The position numbers and the translations under genes were made by a program. Positions 45,263 to 53,969 of a stretch of 64,000 nt of DNA are shown one piece after another. The notes below the pieces were generated by a model. It was not told the origin of the DNA. It worked only from the letters and a program-made list of their open reading frames with translations, and did no database searches. Numbering within the stretch: the stretch's first letter is position 1; each line of letters starts with the position of its first letter. Source of the DNA: Spirochaetota bacterium (GTDB lineage Bacteria; Spirochaetota; Spirochaetia; Sphaerochaetales; Sphaerochaetaceae); assembly GCA_023401595.1 (NCBI GenBank), contig JAEXDQ010000002.1, positions 33,761 through 97,760 on the forward strand. Reading direction: 5' to 3'.

Positions 45263-46555
45263 ATGTTCTACGCAAAGGAAGAGGTGATGCAGTTCGTCAG
45301 GGAACAGGATGTCCGATTCGTCCGTCTCGCCTTCTGCGATATCTTCGGGCAGATGAAGAATATCTCAATCTCCGCCAGCGAGCTGCCCAGGGCTTTCGAT
45401 ACCGGCATTTCGTTCGACGCGTCAGCGGTCAAGGGCTTCCTCCAAGTAGAAGAATCCGACTTGCTGCTGTTCCCAGATCCCTCCACGTTGGCGATCCTGC
45501 CGTGGCGGCCGGCGCAAGGACGGGTGGTCAGGTTCTTCTGCGATATCCGCCGGCCCAATGGCGAAGCGTTCGAGGGCGACGCCCGCAATCTGTTGCGCCA
45601 AGCGGAGCATGACGCAACGTTGGCCGGTTATCAGATCGGTATCGGCCCGGAATGCGAATTCTACCTTTTCAAGCTGGATGATGAGGGCGACCCCACCGAC
45701 CTGCCGATGGACAGAGCCGGGTACTTCGATGTCGCCCCGTTGGACAAGGGGGAGAACGTACGGCGGGAGATTTGCCTGACGCTGGAGGAGATGGGCTTCT
45801 ATACGGAGCGCTCCCACCACGAGCATGGGCCGGGCCAGAATGAGATCGACTTCAAATACAGCTCCGCGTTGCAGGCGGCGGACAACCTGATCACGTTCAA
45901 GTCGGCGGTCAAGACCATCGCCGCACGTAGCGGGCTGTTCGCGTCCTTCCTGCCGAAGCCCCTTCCCGATGAAAGCGGCAGCGGTCTCCATATCAACTTC
46001 TCCCTGACCCGCGAGGGTTCGTACTCGGAGCAGATGGAGAAGGCTATGCTCGCCGGCGTCCTCAGAAGAATCCGGGAGATGACGGTATTCCTCAACCCTC
46101 TGGTCAATTCCTACGAACGGCTTGGCGCTTACGAAGCTCCGCTGGCCGTCGGTTGGGGACATGGAAACCGTTCGCTGCTTGTCCGCATCCCCGAAGCCAG
46201 CGGCGAATACCGGCGCATCGAGCTGCGGTCGCCCGATCCGAGCTGCAATCCGTACCTCGCCTTCACGCTCCTGATTCGCGCGGCGATGGAGGGCATTTCC
46301 GACAATATGCGGTTGCAGGCGGAGTCCACCGGCGACGCATATGCGGACACCTGCGGGAAGGAACCGTCGGCGCGGTTGCCGCTTTCGCTGACCGAGGCCG
46401 TAGCGTTGGCCCGTGACAGCGAATTCATCGATTCTGTACTGCCCAGGCGGATTGTCGATAGTTTTCTGCGGGAGAAAGACGCGGAATGGAAGCATTGCCA
46501 GGACGCTGGCAATCCGGCTGTCGAAGCGAAGCGGATGTTCTTCCGCACCATATAA
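45263..46555 (+). CDS. glnA: Type I glutamine synthetase
   Basis: 430 residues. GSI motifs include ECEFYLF, HHEHGPGQNEIDFKY, LPKPLPDESGSGLHINFSL and RIELRSPDPSCNPYLAF (NH4+/ATP region). An adenylylation-type Tyr loop (NLYDLP) is not seen near the C-terminus, so covalent control of the E. coli type is unlikely. Start 45263 has GGGAGGG upstream; an in-frame ATG at 45200 overlaps the preceding gene by 8 bp and is a possible alternative. It feeds glutamine straight to the glutamate synthase of the same operon. Confidence 0.93.
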   Translation: MFYAKEEVMQFVREQDVRFVRLAFCDIFGQMKNISISASELPRAFDTGISFDASAVKGFLQVEESDLLLFPDPSTLAILPWRPAQGRVVRFFCDIRRPNGEAFEGDARNLLRQAEHDATLAGYQIGIGPECEFYLFKLDDEGDPTDLPMDRAGYFDVAPLDKGENVRREICLTLEEMGFYTERSHHEHGPGQNEIDFKYSSALQAADNLITFKSAVKTIAARSGLFASFLPKPLPDESGSGLHINFSLTREGSYSEQMEKAMLAGVLRRIREMTVFLNPLVNSYERLGAYEAPLAVGWGHGNRSLLVRIPEASGEYRRIELRSPDPSCNPYLAFTLLIRAAMEGISDNMRLQAESTGDAYADTCGKEPSARLPLSLTEAVALARDSEFIDSVLPRRIVDSFLREKDAEWKHCQDAGNPAVEAKRMFFRTI

Positions 46556-46608
46556 CGGGCGCGAAGTTCTCCTATCGGGCTACGGCGTCGGGAACATAAG
46601 GGAAAAAG

Positions 46609-47187
46609 ATGGAATACGTGTTGGTGGTTTCAGGGACGGAGAAAGGACGAGAGTCCATCTCTTCCCTCCTGCGTGAAGCGGGGGGGTGTCCGGCCATCAC
46701 CGCGGTTTCGAGCGGGAGCGAAGCCCGCCGTCTGATTCTCGACGGAGAGTGGGACCTTGTGGTGGTCAATTCGCCGCTTCCCGACGAATCAGGAGAGGAT
46801 CTGGCGCGCATGGTCACGGAACGGACGCTGTCCGCCGTCATACTGATGGTCCGCATGGAGTTCGTGGACGAGGTATCCGCGGTCGTAGAGGATGCAGGCG
46901 TACTGGTCGTGCCCAAGCCGATCGTCAGGCAGCTGTTCCTTCAGACCCTCAAGCTGGCGAACGCCATGCGGCGCAGACTCACCGGTCTGCGCAGTGAGAA
47001 CAGCAAGCTGCAACAGAAGATCGAAGAAATCAAGCTGGTGGACAGGGCCAAGTGCGCCTTGATTCAATATCTGAACATGGGTGAGCAGCAGGCTCACCGA
47101 TATATCGAGAAGCAAGCGATGGATCTGCGGTCATCCCGAAGGGATGTAGCCGAACGGATCATCAAGACGTATGAAAAAGGTTGTTGA
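46609..47187 (+). CDS. ANTAR-domain RNA-binding response-regulator-like protein (AmiR/NasT family)
   Basis: 192 residues. An N-terminal pseudo-receiver (about 1-125) is followed by a coiled coil and the ANTAR domain from about 130 (KLQQKIEEIKLVDRAKCALIQYLNM, EQQAHRYIEKQAMD and RRDVAERIIKTYE in order). ANTAR domains bind tandem hairpins in mRNA leaders and prevent termination. The phosphoacceptor Asp of normal receivers is Asn here (LVVVNSPLPD), so signalling is probably by ligand or protein contact, not by phosphorylation. It lies between glnA and pyrG; orphan terminators upstream of the operon and of glnN are obvious candidate targets. Confidence 0.9.
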   Translation: MEYVLVVSGTEKGRESISSLLREAGGCPAITAVSSGSEARRLILDGEWDLVVVNSPLPDESGEDLARMVTERTLSAVILMVRMEFVDEVSAVVEDAGVLVVPKPIVRQLFLQTLKLANAMRRRLTGLRSENSKLQQKIEEIKLVDRAKCALIQYLNMGEQQAHRYIEKQAMDLRSSRRDVAERIIKTYEKGC

Positions 47188-47229
47188 TCCATAGGGAACG
47201 GCGACCATCTAAAATAGGAGTATGCGACG

Positions 47230-48837
47230 ATGACCAAGTATGTGTTCGTAACGGGAGGTGTTGTTTCCGGCCTGGGTAAAGGAATCACAGCGGCTTCGCT
47301 GGGACGGTTGCTGAAGAACCGGGGGCTTCGGATCGCGGCCCAGAAGCTCGATCCGTACATGAACGTCGATCCGGGGACGATGAGTCCGTATCAGCACGGA
47401 GAGGTGTTCGTTACGGAGGATGGCGCGGAAACGGATCTCGACCTTGGCCATTATGAGCGTTTTATCGACGAGGACCTCAACAAGTACTCCAACCTGACGT
47501 CGGGCAAGGTCTACTGGAATGTCCTGACCAAGGAGCGCAACGGAGAATACTTGGGCAGTACCGTCCAGATCATCCCCCACGTGACGAATGAGATCAAGAG
47601 CTTCATCTATGCCGTCGGCCGTAAGACCGGGGCCGATGTAGTGATCACCGAGATCGGCGGCACCACCGGCGATATCGAGAGCCAGCCGTTTCTCGAGGCC
47701 ATCCGGCAGGTAGGCCATGAGGTCGGCAAGGACAATTGTCTGTTCATCCATGTCACCTTGGTCCCGTACATCCACAGTTCCGGCGAGCACAAGTCCAAGC
47801 CGACCCAGCATTCGGTCAAGGAGTTGCAGGCGTCGGGCATATTCCCCGATATCATCGTCACCAGAAGCGACGAGCCAATCGATTCGTCGGTCAAGGACAA
47901 GATCGCTCTGTTCTGCAACGTAAAGCGGGACTGCGTCATAGAGAACCGCACGGTCCCGGTACTCTATCAAGCTCCCATTATGCTGGCGAACGAAGGGCTG
48001 GATGAGATCGTCTGCCGCGAACTACAGCTTGCCTGCGGACCGTGCGACATGACGGATTGGAACAGGATGCTCAAACGGGTAGACGACGCAACGACGCCAA
48101 TCAAAATCGCCCTTGTCGGCAAATATATCCAGCTGCACGACGCCTACCTCTCTGTCATGGAGGCGTTGAAGCATGCGGGATGGGAGAACGGCGCCCGCGT
48201 CTCCATTGAATGGATAGATTCCGAGTCGGTCACCCCGCAGACTGCCGACGGCCTCTTGTCCGGCTGCGACGGCATCCTTGTCCCCGGCGGGTTCGGCGAC
48301 CGCGGCATCGAGGGCAAAATCGAAGCGGCCAGGTACGCCCGCGAGCATAAGGTCCCTTACCTCGGCATCTGTCTCGGAATGCAGATCGCGGTGATCGAGT
48401 TCGCCCGCCATGTACTCGGCCTTGCAGGGGCCAATTCCAGCGAGTTCGCGCCAAGCGGCAAATATCCGGTGATTGACCTGATGCCCGACCAGTTGGGAAG
48501 CATCCCCAAAGGCGGCACGATGCGCCTTGGCGCCTACCCCTGCGTCATCACCCCCGGAACATTCATGGAACAGGCCTATGGTCCGGAAGCCAAGATGATT
48601 CAGGAGCGGCACAGGCACAGGTATGAGTTCAACAACACCTATCGCCAGCAGATGAGCGACGCAGGTCTGGTGATCGCCGGAACCTCCCCCGACGGCACGC
48701 TGGTCGAAGCGGTCGAGCTGAAGGGCCACCCCTTCTACCTCGGCGTGCAGTATCATCCGGAATTCAAAAGCCGGCCGAACAGGGCACACCCGGTCTTCCG
48801 GGAATTCATCGCCGCGGCGGTAAAACAAAAAGGATGA
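47230..48837 (+). CDS. pyrG: CTP synthase
   Basis: Makes CTP from UTP using glutamine as N donor. 535 residues, normal. The amidoligase domain starts KYVFVTGGVVSGLGKGI (ATP site) and has QKLDPYMNVDPGTMSP; the glutamine amidotransferase domain follows from about 290 with GICLGMQIAV (catalytic Cys) and QYHPEFKSRP (His/Glu). AGGAG precedes the ATG. It follows the ANTAR gene by 42 bp, so a glutamine consumer is co-transcribed with glutamine synthesis. A related 11-bp minisatellite begins 5 bp after its stop. Confidence 0.97.
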   Translation: MTKYVFVTGGVVSGLGKGITAASLGRLLKNRGLRIAAQKLDPYMNVDPGTMSPYQHGEVFVTEDGAETDLDLGHYERFIDEDLNKYSNLTSGKVYWNVLTKERNGEYLGSTVQIIPHVTNEIKSFIYAVGRKTGADVVITEIGGTTGDIESQPFLEAIRQVGHEVGKDNCLFIHVTLVPYIHSSGEHKSKPTQHSVKELQASGIFPDIIVTRSDEPIDSSVKDKIALFCNVKRDCVIENRTVPVLYQAPIMLANEGLDEIVCRELQLACGPCDMTDWNRMLKRVDDATTPIKIALVGKYIQLHDAYLSVMEALKHAGWENGARVSIEWIDSESVTPQTADGLLSGCDGILVPGGFGDRGIEGKIEAARYAREHKVPYLGICLGMQIAVIEFARHVLGLAGANSSEFAPSGKYPVIDLMPDQLGSIPKGGTMRLGAYPCVITPGTFMEQAYGPEAKMIQERHRHRYEFNNTYRQQMSDAGLVIAGTSPDGTLVEAVELKGHPFYLGVQYHPEFKSRPNRAHPVFREFIAAAVKQKG

Positions 48838-48842
48838 TTTAA

Positions 48843-48952
48843 GGCTCACTCTAGGGTCAATCTAGGCTCACTCCAAGCTCACTCTAGGCTCACTCTAGGC
48901 TCACTCTAGGCTCACTCCGGGCTCATTCCTGGCTCACTCTGGGGTCGATCGG
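48843..48952. repeat. 11-bp minisatellite, about ten copies, downstream of pyrG
   Basis: Unit GGCTCACTCTA with several point changes in copies 2, 4, 7, 8 and 10. Read on the minus strand the unit is TAGAGTGAGCC, which shares TGAGCCTA across the junction with the 14-copy array at 42623-42776; the two arrays are thus diverged relatives in inverted orientation. Confidence 0.85.
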
Positions 48953-49015
48953 TTGCGAGAAAGATACGCTGAAGCTTTCATCAGACGAAAGGGGATAGGA
49001 TGCGTTCCTTCATCA

Positions 49016-49318
49016 TCAATAATAGGTATGCCTGGTCTTCCACTTCTTCAAGGAAATATTCACCCAGAAAAGATATATTCCCAGCGTAATGACGGAAAGC
49101 AGCAGCCATTTGACCCAGAGGACGAACAAGCCCGCGGCGGTTCCGTTGAATTGGAGCCGGTGTCCGTTGATTACCGTATGCTTTACCTCCCAGTTGTATT
49201 TCATGCAGAACGCCCAAGGATAGCAGATTCCCAGCGTCAGTACCGTCACGATCACCCCAAGGAGATTCCACCCGATTAGCTGAAGCAATCCGCCGTCAAA
49301 GAATGATTCATCGTTCAT
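49016..49318 (-). CDS. Small DUF898-like membrane protein
   Basis: 100 residues with two internally similar hydrophobic stretches, each with a TLGI-x-Y/F-W turn (VTVLTLGICYPWAF and LSVITLGIYLFWVN), as in DUF898/YjgN-like proteins. Start 49318 is chosen because GGAGGA precedes it; five more in-frame residues upstream contain that Shine-Dalgarno. Inner-membrane location likely; role unknown. Alone between the pyrG repeat and tRNA-Ala. Confidence 0.75.
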   Translation of the reverse strand: MNDESFFDGGLLQLIGWNLLGVIVTVLTLGICYPWAFCMKYNWEVKHTVINGHRLQFNGTAAGLFVLWVKWLLLSVITLGIYLFWVNISLKKWKTRHTYY

Positions 49319-49478
49319 ATATTCTTCCTCCATATAGGGAAACCAGCGAATTCATGATACCATGATGCGGGCCACAGGGATATCATTATCAAATGCGTCA
49401 TCAAATTCGAGGATACAACTTGATACGAATCGACAGATTTGATACAATCCTTCCCAGTCGTAAGATGAAATGCGAATC

Positions 49479-49552
49479 GGGGGTGTAGCTCAGTTGGCTA
49501 GAGCGATAGGTTCGCAATCTATAGGCCAGGGGTTCGAATCCCCTCACCTCCA
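49479..49552 (+). tRNA. tRNA-Ala (anticodon CGC)
   Basis: A complete cloverleaf: acceptor GGGGGTG/CACCTCC, D-arm GCTC…GAGC, anticodon arm ATAGG-TTCGCAA-TCTAT, T-arm AGGGG-TTCGAAT-CCCCT. The anticodon at 49513-49515 is CGC (codon GCG). The third acceptor pair is G-U, the alanyl-tRNA synthetase identity element. The 3' CCA is not encoded (ACG follows the discriminator A), so CCA must be added by nucleotidyltransferase. Confidence 0.97.
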
Positions 49553-49585
49553 ACGTTTTATTCCGTTTCAAAAAACGGATATGCA

Positions 49586-49623
49586 AAAACGCTACCGAGC
49601 TGACGGTAGCGTTTTCGTTTTTT
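49586..49623 (+). terminator. Terminator of tRNA-Ala
   Basis: A 12-bp stem AAAACGCTACCG / CGGTAGCGTTTT (49586-49597, 49604-49615) with a 6-nt loop, followed by CG and six T. It lies about 34 bp after the tRNA. Confidence 0.88.
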
Positions 49624-49934
49624 AGCACGATTGTGAGAACCTTCACCATAGGTGTGAAACTGTTTTCCAGCGAGAATGAAAAATTCTCCTATGTCGTCTG
49701 TTTCTTGAGGCTGATCAGCATGGTTCTTTGCCTGATGACACTACCATGTATCCTGAGCCTGCCATATTAGCGCCCTATTTCCCACGAACGGCCTGAAGCT
49801 TTTTCAAATCTGCTGCCCATGTACAAGGGAAAGGCATATCGATGACTCAAGCGACTTCCATCAACAAGGCACGGTTCATTGTCTTTATCCAGCAATAGCG
49901 GGAAGAGAGATGGGAGGGGGGAAAAAGATTTCCG
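49624..49934. other. Spacer, no gene supported
   Basis: About 310 bp. A 38-codon plus-strand frame from a GTG near 49651 encodes a hydrophobic stretch (VLCLMTLPCILSLPY) ending at TAG; no Shine-Dalgarno or homology is evident. Nothing else seen. Confidence 0.4.
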
Positions 49935-50258
49935 TCAGCTTGTCCATCCCGCGACCCGCATGCGCATATATAGTTCTTTGAAAATCATTCCGGTTTCATT
50001 GAACAAGGCGTCGATCAACGCTAATTCGGACTCCCGTCCGGTAGACAATTCGTATAGATATTTCCATTCCTCCAATGTCGTACAAGGAATCCGCTCGCCA
50101 CCGATACGGAGGGAATGGGGAATCGACAGCTCATCGAACCGGTAGATATATACACCCTGTTCTGTTTCAAAACGCAAGCCCGACAGTAGGTACGGCAGTT
50201 GGTAAAAAGCCCTATTGGGTTGGATAAAAATAGAATACCCCGGGGGTCTGCCGACGCT
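49935..50258 (-). pseudogene. Remnant of an unidentified protein gene, no start codon
   Basis: The frame is open for 107 codons after a TGA at 50259-50261 and reads like real protein (IQPNRAFYQLPYLLSG, then RFDELSIPHSLRIGGERIPC and TLEEWKYLYELSTGRE), but no ATG or GTG is present. A TTG at 50177 would give an 80-residue product. The look is that of a nucleotidyltransferase-like C-terminal region (leader to IPHSL-x-I-x-G and a kinase-like E-W-K-Y-LY block), though this is a weak impression. A 5'-truncated gene is the simplest reading. Confidence 0.35.
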
Positions 50259-50363
50259 TCAAAAAATTATTTGCATAAATATGCAGAAAATATACCGTAT
50301 TCTCTTGCAATTCCCGTCTGTTTTTGTACTAATGGATAGAAACAATCCACGGTGGAGAGGGGG

Positions 50364-51932
50364 ATGCTCATGCAAACGTCATCAGTCCAAGTACTGGTAG
50401 CGATGGTACTGTATATTTCAGTGGTCATCGGTATCGGAATCTATTTCGCGAAACGGGCGAATCTGAATTCGGAGAACTACTATCTTGGAGGACGTTCCTT
50501 GGGCCCCTGGGTAGCTGCGTTCAGCGCCGAGGCTTCCGACATGAGCGGATGGCTGTTGATGGGACTTCCCGGCGTCGCCTATTGGTGCGGCCTCGCCGAC
50601 GCTGTCTGGACGGCGATCGGCCTGGCAGTCGGAACCTATATCAATTGGCTGTTCGTAGCGAAACGGCTCCGCAGATATTCCCAGATCGCAGGCAACGCGA
50701 TCACCATCCCTGATTTCTTCAGCAACCGGTTCCATGAAAGTAAAAAGGTACTGATGGGGATATCTTCGGTGTTCATCCTCGTCTTCTTCTGCGTCTATGC
50801 GTCGAGTTGTTTCGTCACCTGCGGAAAACTTTTCTCCAGCCTGTTCGGAGTCAATTACCAGGTGATGATGTTCGCCGGCGCGGCGTTCGTCGTAGCCTAC
50901 ACCTTCCTCGGCGGCTTTCTCGCTGAAAGCGCCAGCGATTTCATGCAGGCGGTAGTCATGGTCATATCCCTGGTTCTGGTCCTTGTACTCGGCACCTTGG
51001 CCGCGGGAGGTCTCGGTCAAGTCCTGGAGAACCTTCGGAGCATTCCGGGCTTCCTTGAATTCTTCCAGATCGCCACTCCCCAGACCGATGCGGCGGGCAT
51101 CCAACAAGTAGTAAACGGCGCCCCTGTGTTCGGCGCAGCGGGAACCTACGGGTTCATCACCATCCTGTCCACCCTTTCCTGGGGATTGGGGTATTTCGGC
51201 GTCCCACAGGTCCTGCTCCGGTTCATGGCCATCCGCAAATGCGAAGAGCTGACAAAAAGCCGCCGGGTCGGAACGGTCTGGGTCGTCATATCCTTGCTTG
51301 CGGCGGTGACTATCGGACTCATCGGACGGGCCCTGTATCCCACCACGTTGCAGACCTACTCCGCTTCGGAAAATATCTTTTCCATCCTTGCGACCACATT
51401 GATGCATCCGCTGTTCGCCGGCCTGGTCATGGCGGGCATTCTCGCCGCGACGATTAGTTCCTCCGATTCGTATCTGTTGATCGCCGCTTCCGCGTTCGCA
51501 AAGAACCTCTATCAGGGAATCTTCCGCAAGCAGGCGACGGACCGGCAGGTAATGCGGGTCAGCCGTATCATCCTTGTAGTCATCGCCTTAATCGGCGCGT
51601 TGATCGCCATGGATGAGCAGAGCGTCATCTTCACCATAGTCAGCTTCGCCTGGGCAGGCTTCGGAGCTACGTTCGGACCGATCATGCTGTTCAGTCTGTT
51701 CTGGAAACGGACGAACCGCGCCGGAGCTATCGCCGGAATGGTGGCCGGAGGGGCGATGGTGTTCATCTGGAAACTGCTAATCAAGCCGCTGGGCGGTATT
51801 TTCGGCATCTATGAACTATTGCCGGCCTTCCTTGTCTCCGTGATAGCGATCATAGCGGTCTCGTTGCTCACCGCTCCGCCGAGTACGGAAATCGAGTCGG
51901 AATTCGAGAATGCCAAGACCTTGGAGTGCTAG
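50364..51932 (+). CDS. putP: Sodium/proline symporter
   Basis: 522-residue inner-membrane transporter of the solute:sodium symporter family. Motifs are NSENYYLGGRSLGPWVAAFSA, EASDMSGWLLMGLPG and WGLGYFGVPQVLLRFMAI; about 13 membrane segments are visible. The proline signature (S/T-x-x-D-M-S-x-W near residue 60) supports PutP over other SSS members. Start is 50364 or 50370; GGAGAGG lies upstream of both. A stem follows the stop at 51955-51985. Single gene. Confidence 0.93.
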   Translation: MLMQTSSVQVLVAMVLYISVVIGIGIYFAKRANLNSENYYLGGRSLGPWVAAFSAEASDMSGWLLMGLPGVAYWCGLADAVWTAIGLAVGTYINWLFVAKRLRRYSQIAGNAITIPDFFSNRFHESKKVLMGISSVFILVFFCVYASSCFVTCGKLFSSLFGVNYQVMMFAGAAFVVAYTFLGGFLAESASDFMQAVVMVISLVLVLVLGTLAAGGLGQVLENLRSIPGFLEFFQIATPQTDAAGIQQVVNGAPVFGAAGTYGFITILSTLSWGLGYFGVPQVLLRFMAIRKCEELTKSRRVGTVWVVISLLAAVTIGLIGRALYPTTLQTYSASENIFSILATTLMHPLFAGLVMAGILAATISSSDSYLLIAASAFAKNLYQGIFRKQATDRQVMRVSRIILVVIALIGALIAMDEQSVIFTIVSFAWAGFGATFGPIMLFSLFWKRTNRAGAIAGMVAGGAMVFIWKLLIKPLGGIFGIYELLPAFLVSVIAIIAVSLLTAPPSTEIESEFENAKTLEC

Positions 51933-52358
51933 AATTCCCAGTCGTCGATTCAAAGCGGGGCCGTTTCAAAAGTCCGCGGCCCCGCCCGCAAAGGTTCTCT
52001 TTTCCTTCTCGTGTCATGCGCGATAGATACGCATCCTGGCGCGGTTCGTCCGTCTGACGCACATTGTGGAGTCTGAGCCCATGATATGACAGGTTCAGCG
52101 GCGGATCGATCGCGTCCGTCTGACGCGCATTGTGGAATCGCAGCCCGACATTGCCATGCTGCAATACTGTTCTGAGGATGGAAGATGAATCGCGCCGGAC
52201 GACGATGCTTTTGGCGACCGTCCGGAAGACCGACCGATACCCTGAATCAGTATCCACGGATTCAAGGGCAGCAACATAAAGAAAATGCAAAAAAATCCCT
52301 GACATCCTTTTGTTTTGCTGTATGATAATCAGCAAGAGAAGAAACCTGAGGTAACATC
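51933..52358. other. Spacer with a terminator-like hairpin and two imperfect direct repeats
   Basis: GCGGGGCCG / CGGCCCCGC (51955-51963, 51977-51985) is a putP terminator-like stem followed by a pyrimidine-rich region. The 24-mer starting CGTCCGTCTGACGC at 52047-52070 recurs with one change at 52113-52136, spacing 66 bp. A minus-strand frame across them encodes only repeat peptides; I do not call a gene. Confidence 0.5.
51955..51985 (+). terminator. Probable terminator after putP
   Basis: 9-bp GC-only stem GCGGGGCCG / CGGCCCCGC with a 13-nt loop, 23 bp after the stop. No immediate T-tract, but TTCTCTTTTCCTTCTC follows within 15 bp. Confidence 0.55.
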
Positions 52359-53246
52359 ATGGCGAAAGCATATGTCAGGCGCAGGCGCCTGGGAGATAGG
52401 AAAGACGGGTGGCGGGTACGGTCGTTGGCCCCGATCGAATCGATGATTCCATACATCATGGTTACGAGAAATGACGCACAGAACTTGATAAGCGATTCTT
52501 TCGAATGTTCCGCCGCCGACCGTTTCGTCCACAAGAAACGGGAAGAGGGATTGGACGGATTCGGAATCATGCATATCCTGCTCGCCGCCTATGTCCGGCT
52601 CGTCTCACAACGCCCCCGAATCAACCGGTTCCTGTCGGGGCAAAGGATATATGCGAGAAACGGCGGTATCGTCGTGAACATGATCGTCAAACGGAAAATG
52701 GATATCAATGAAAGCGGTACGGCCATCAAGGTAACATTCCAGCCCGGCGACACCGTGACCGACGTCTATAACAGGTTCAACGGCATCTTGCATGCAACCT
52801 TCGACACCAAAGAGACCGATTTCGACGGAACCGCGAAAATCCTCAACTTTATTCCCGGTCTGTTAAAGAAATTCGCCATCTGGTTTCTCAAGACGCTGGA
52901 TTATTTCAACCTACTCCCCTTGGGGCTCATCAACGTAAGTCCGTTCCACGGCTCACTGTTCATTACCTCAATGGCTTCGCTGGGCATCCCGCCGATTCAT
53001 CATCACCTCTACAATTTCGGCAATGTCCCCGTGTTCCTTGCGTTCGGAGCCAAAAGGACGGCGAACCACGTTACGGAAAGCGGCAATGTGGTGAAGAAAA
53101 AATATGTCGATTATACATTCGTCACCGATGAACGCATCTGCGATGGCTTCTATTTCGCCTCGGCACTGAGGTTGTTCAGGAAATATCTCGCCAATCCCGC
53201 GGAGCTTGACGTACCGCCGGCGCAGATATTCGAGGATGACGTCTGA
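52359..53246 (+). CDS. 2-oxoacid dehydrogenase E2/CAT-fold acyltransferase homologue
   Basis: 295 residues with the chloramphenicol acetyltransferase/E2 catalytic-domain fold (…NFGNVPVFLAFGA, SMASLGIPPIHHHLYNFG). No lipoyl or peripheral-subunit domain is present. The expected HxxxDG active-site motif near the C-terminus is DERICDG, so the general-base His is missing. It may be a non-catalytic or altered acyltransferase. It stands alone without E1 or E3 genes. Start ATG 52359; Shine-Dalgarno GAGGTAA upstream. Confidence 0.7.
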   Translation: MAKAYVRRRRLGDRKDGWRVRSLAPIESMIPYIMVTRNDAQNLISDSFECSAADRFVHKKREEGLDGFGIMHILLAAYVRLVSQRPRINRFLSGQRIYARNGGIVVNMIVKRKMDINESGTAIKVTFQPGDTVTDVYNRFNGILHATFDTKETDFDGTAKILNFIPGLLKKFAIWFLKTLDYFNLLPLGLINVSPFHGSLFITSMASLGIPPIHHHLYNFGNVPVFLAFGAKRTANHVTESGNVVKKKYVDYTFVTDERICDGFYFASALRLFRKYLANPAELDVPPAQIFEDDV

Positions 53247-53284
53247 TGTATCTGCGAAGCCCGTACTACAGAACAGATAAAGAG

Positions 53285-53316
53285 CATGCCCCGAAAGGGA
53301 AAGTTTCCGGGGCATG
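53285..53316. terminator. Hairpin between convergent genes
   Basis: 9-bp stem CATGCCCCG / CGGGGCATG with a 14-nt loop. Located between the E2-like gene and the convergent exported-protein gene; T-tracts are short on both strands. Confidence 0.6.
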
Positions 53317-53368
53317 TCTACCAAACCTTTGGAGAAAATTGTCTTATCCTGCGTACTTGCAGGGAATT

Positions 53369-53860
53369 CTAGAACAAAACGGTACCGATGACGATCGTCA
53401 TAGTATGGCTGTCGTTGTCTTCCATTGACGTTGACACGACCACCGGTTTACCAGAGGAATCCATGGCGGAGAACAGGTATGCCCCCTCCATTTCCATGAC
53501 CAGGTACTGCATGTCTACCTTCTTGTACCCGTCGCTTTCCGAATCTGAACGATAACAATATCCGTTGTTATAGATTTGGCGCGCATAATCTTTCGTAGCG
53601 GACATGACGTTTGAAGAGAAATTGTAGCCAAGGGCCCCCCAGCTTCCTCCCTCTACCTCATACATGACAAAATCCGTTACAGAACCACCCCGCGGCTGAG
53701 GAAGCTTTCCATAGCCAATCCGCGCGATCTCGGCGGTCGGCCAGACTCCATCGTCTGAGGTCGTGATTTTCATACCGAACATGTTCACCGTTTCAGTCTT
53801 GGCGAACAGGCAAGTCATGGACAACAACAATATCAGCGATATGGTCAACAGTTTTTTCAT
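53369..53860 (-). CDS. Small exported protein of unknown function
   Basis: 163 residues with a signal peptide (MKKLLTISLILLLSMTCLF, cleavage near AKT). No known domain. The mature part alternates short beta-like segments (TVNMFGMKITTSDDGVWP, VMYEVEGGSWGALGYNF). Start 53860 follows GAGGAG. It is 109 bp downstream of a lipoprotein gene in the same direction, so the two may share an envelope role. Confidence 0.7.
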   Translation of the reverse strand: MKKLLTISLILLLSMTCLFAKTETVNMFGMKITTSDDGVWPTAEIARIGYGKLPQPRGGSVTDFVMYEVEGGSWGALGYNFSSNVMSATKDYARQIYNNGYCYRSDSESDGYKKVDMQYLVMEMEGAYLFSAMDSSGKPVVVSTSMEDNDSHTMTIVIGTVLF

Positions 53861-53969
53861 GGGCTTTCTCCTCATTGGAGGGATATCTTCCGTTGCGGCC
53901 CGTACCCACCGTACCAAGCTTTCATATCCGGATACCCCCCCCGCATCTCATCTCTATCAGATATCCCGT

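Noticed and set aside
49401..49649. 82-codon minus-strand frame over the tRNA
   Set aside because: It is the antisense of tRNA-Ala; the peptide is the well-known artefact of translated tRNA complements.
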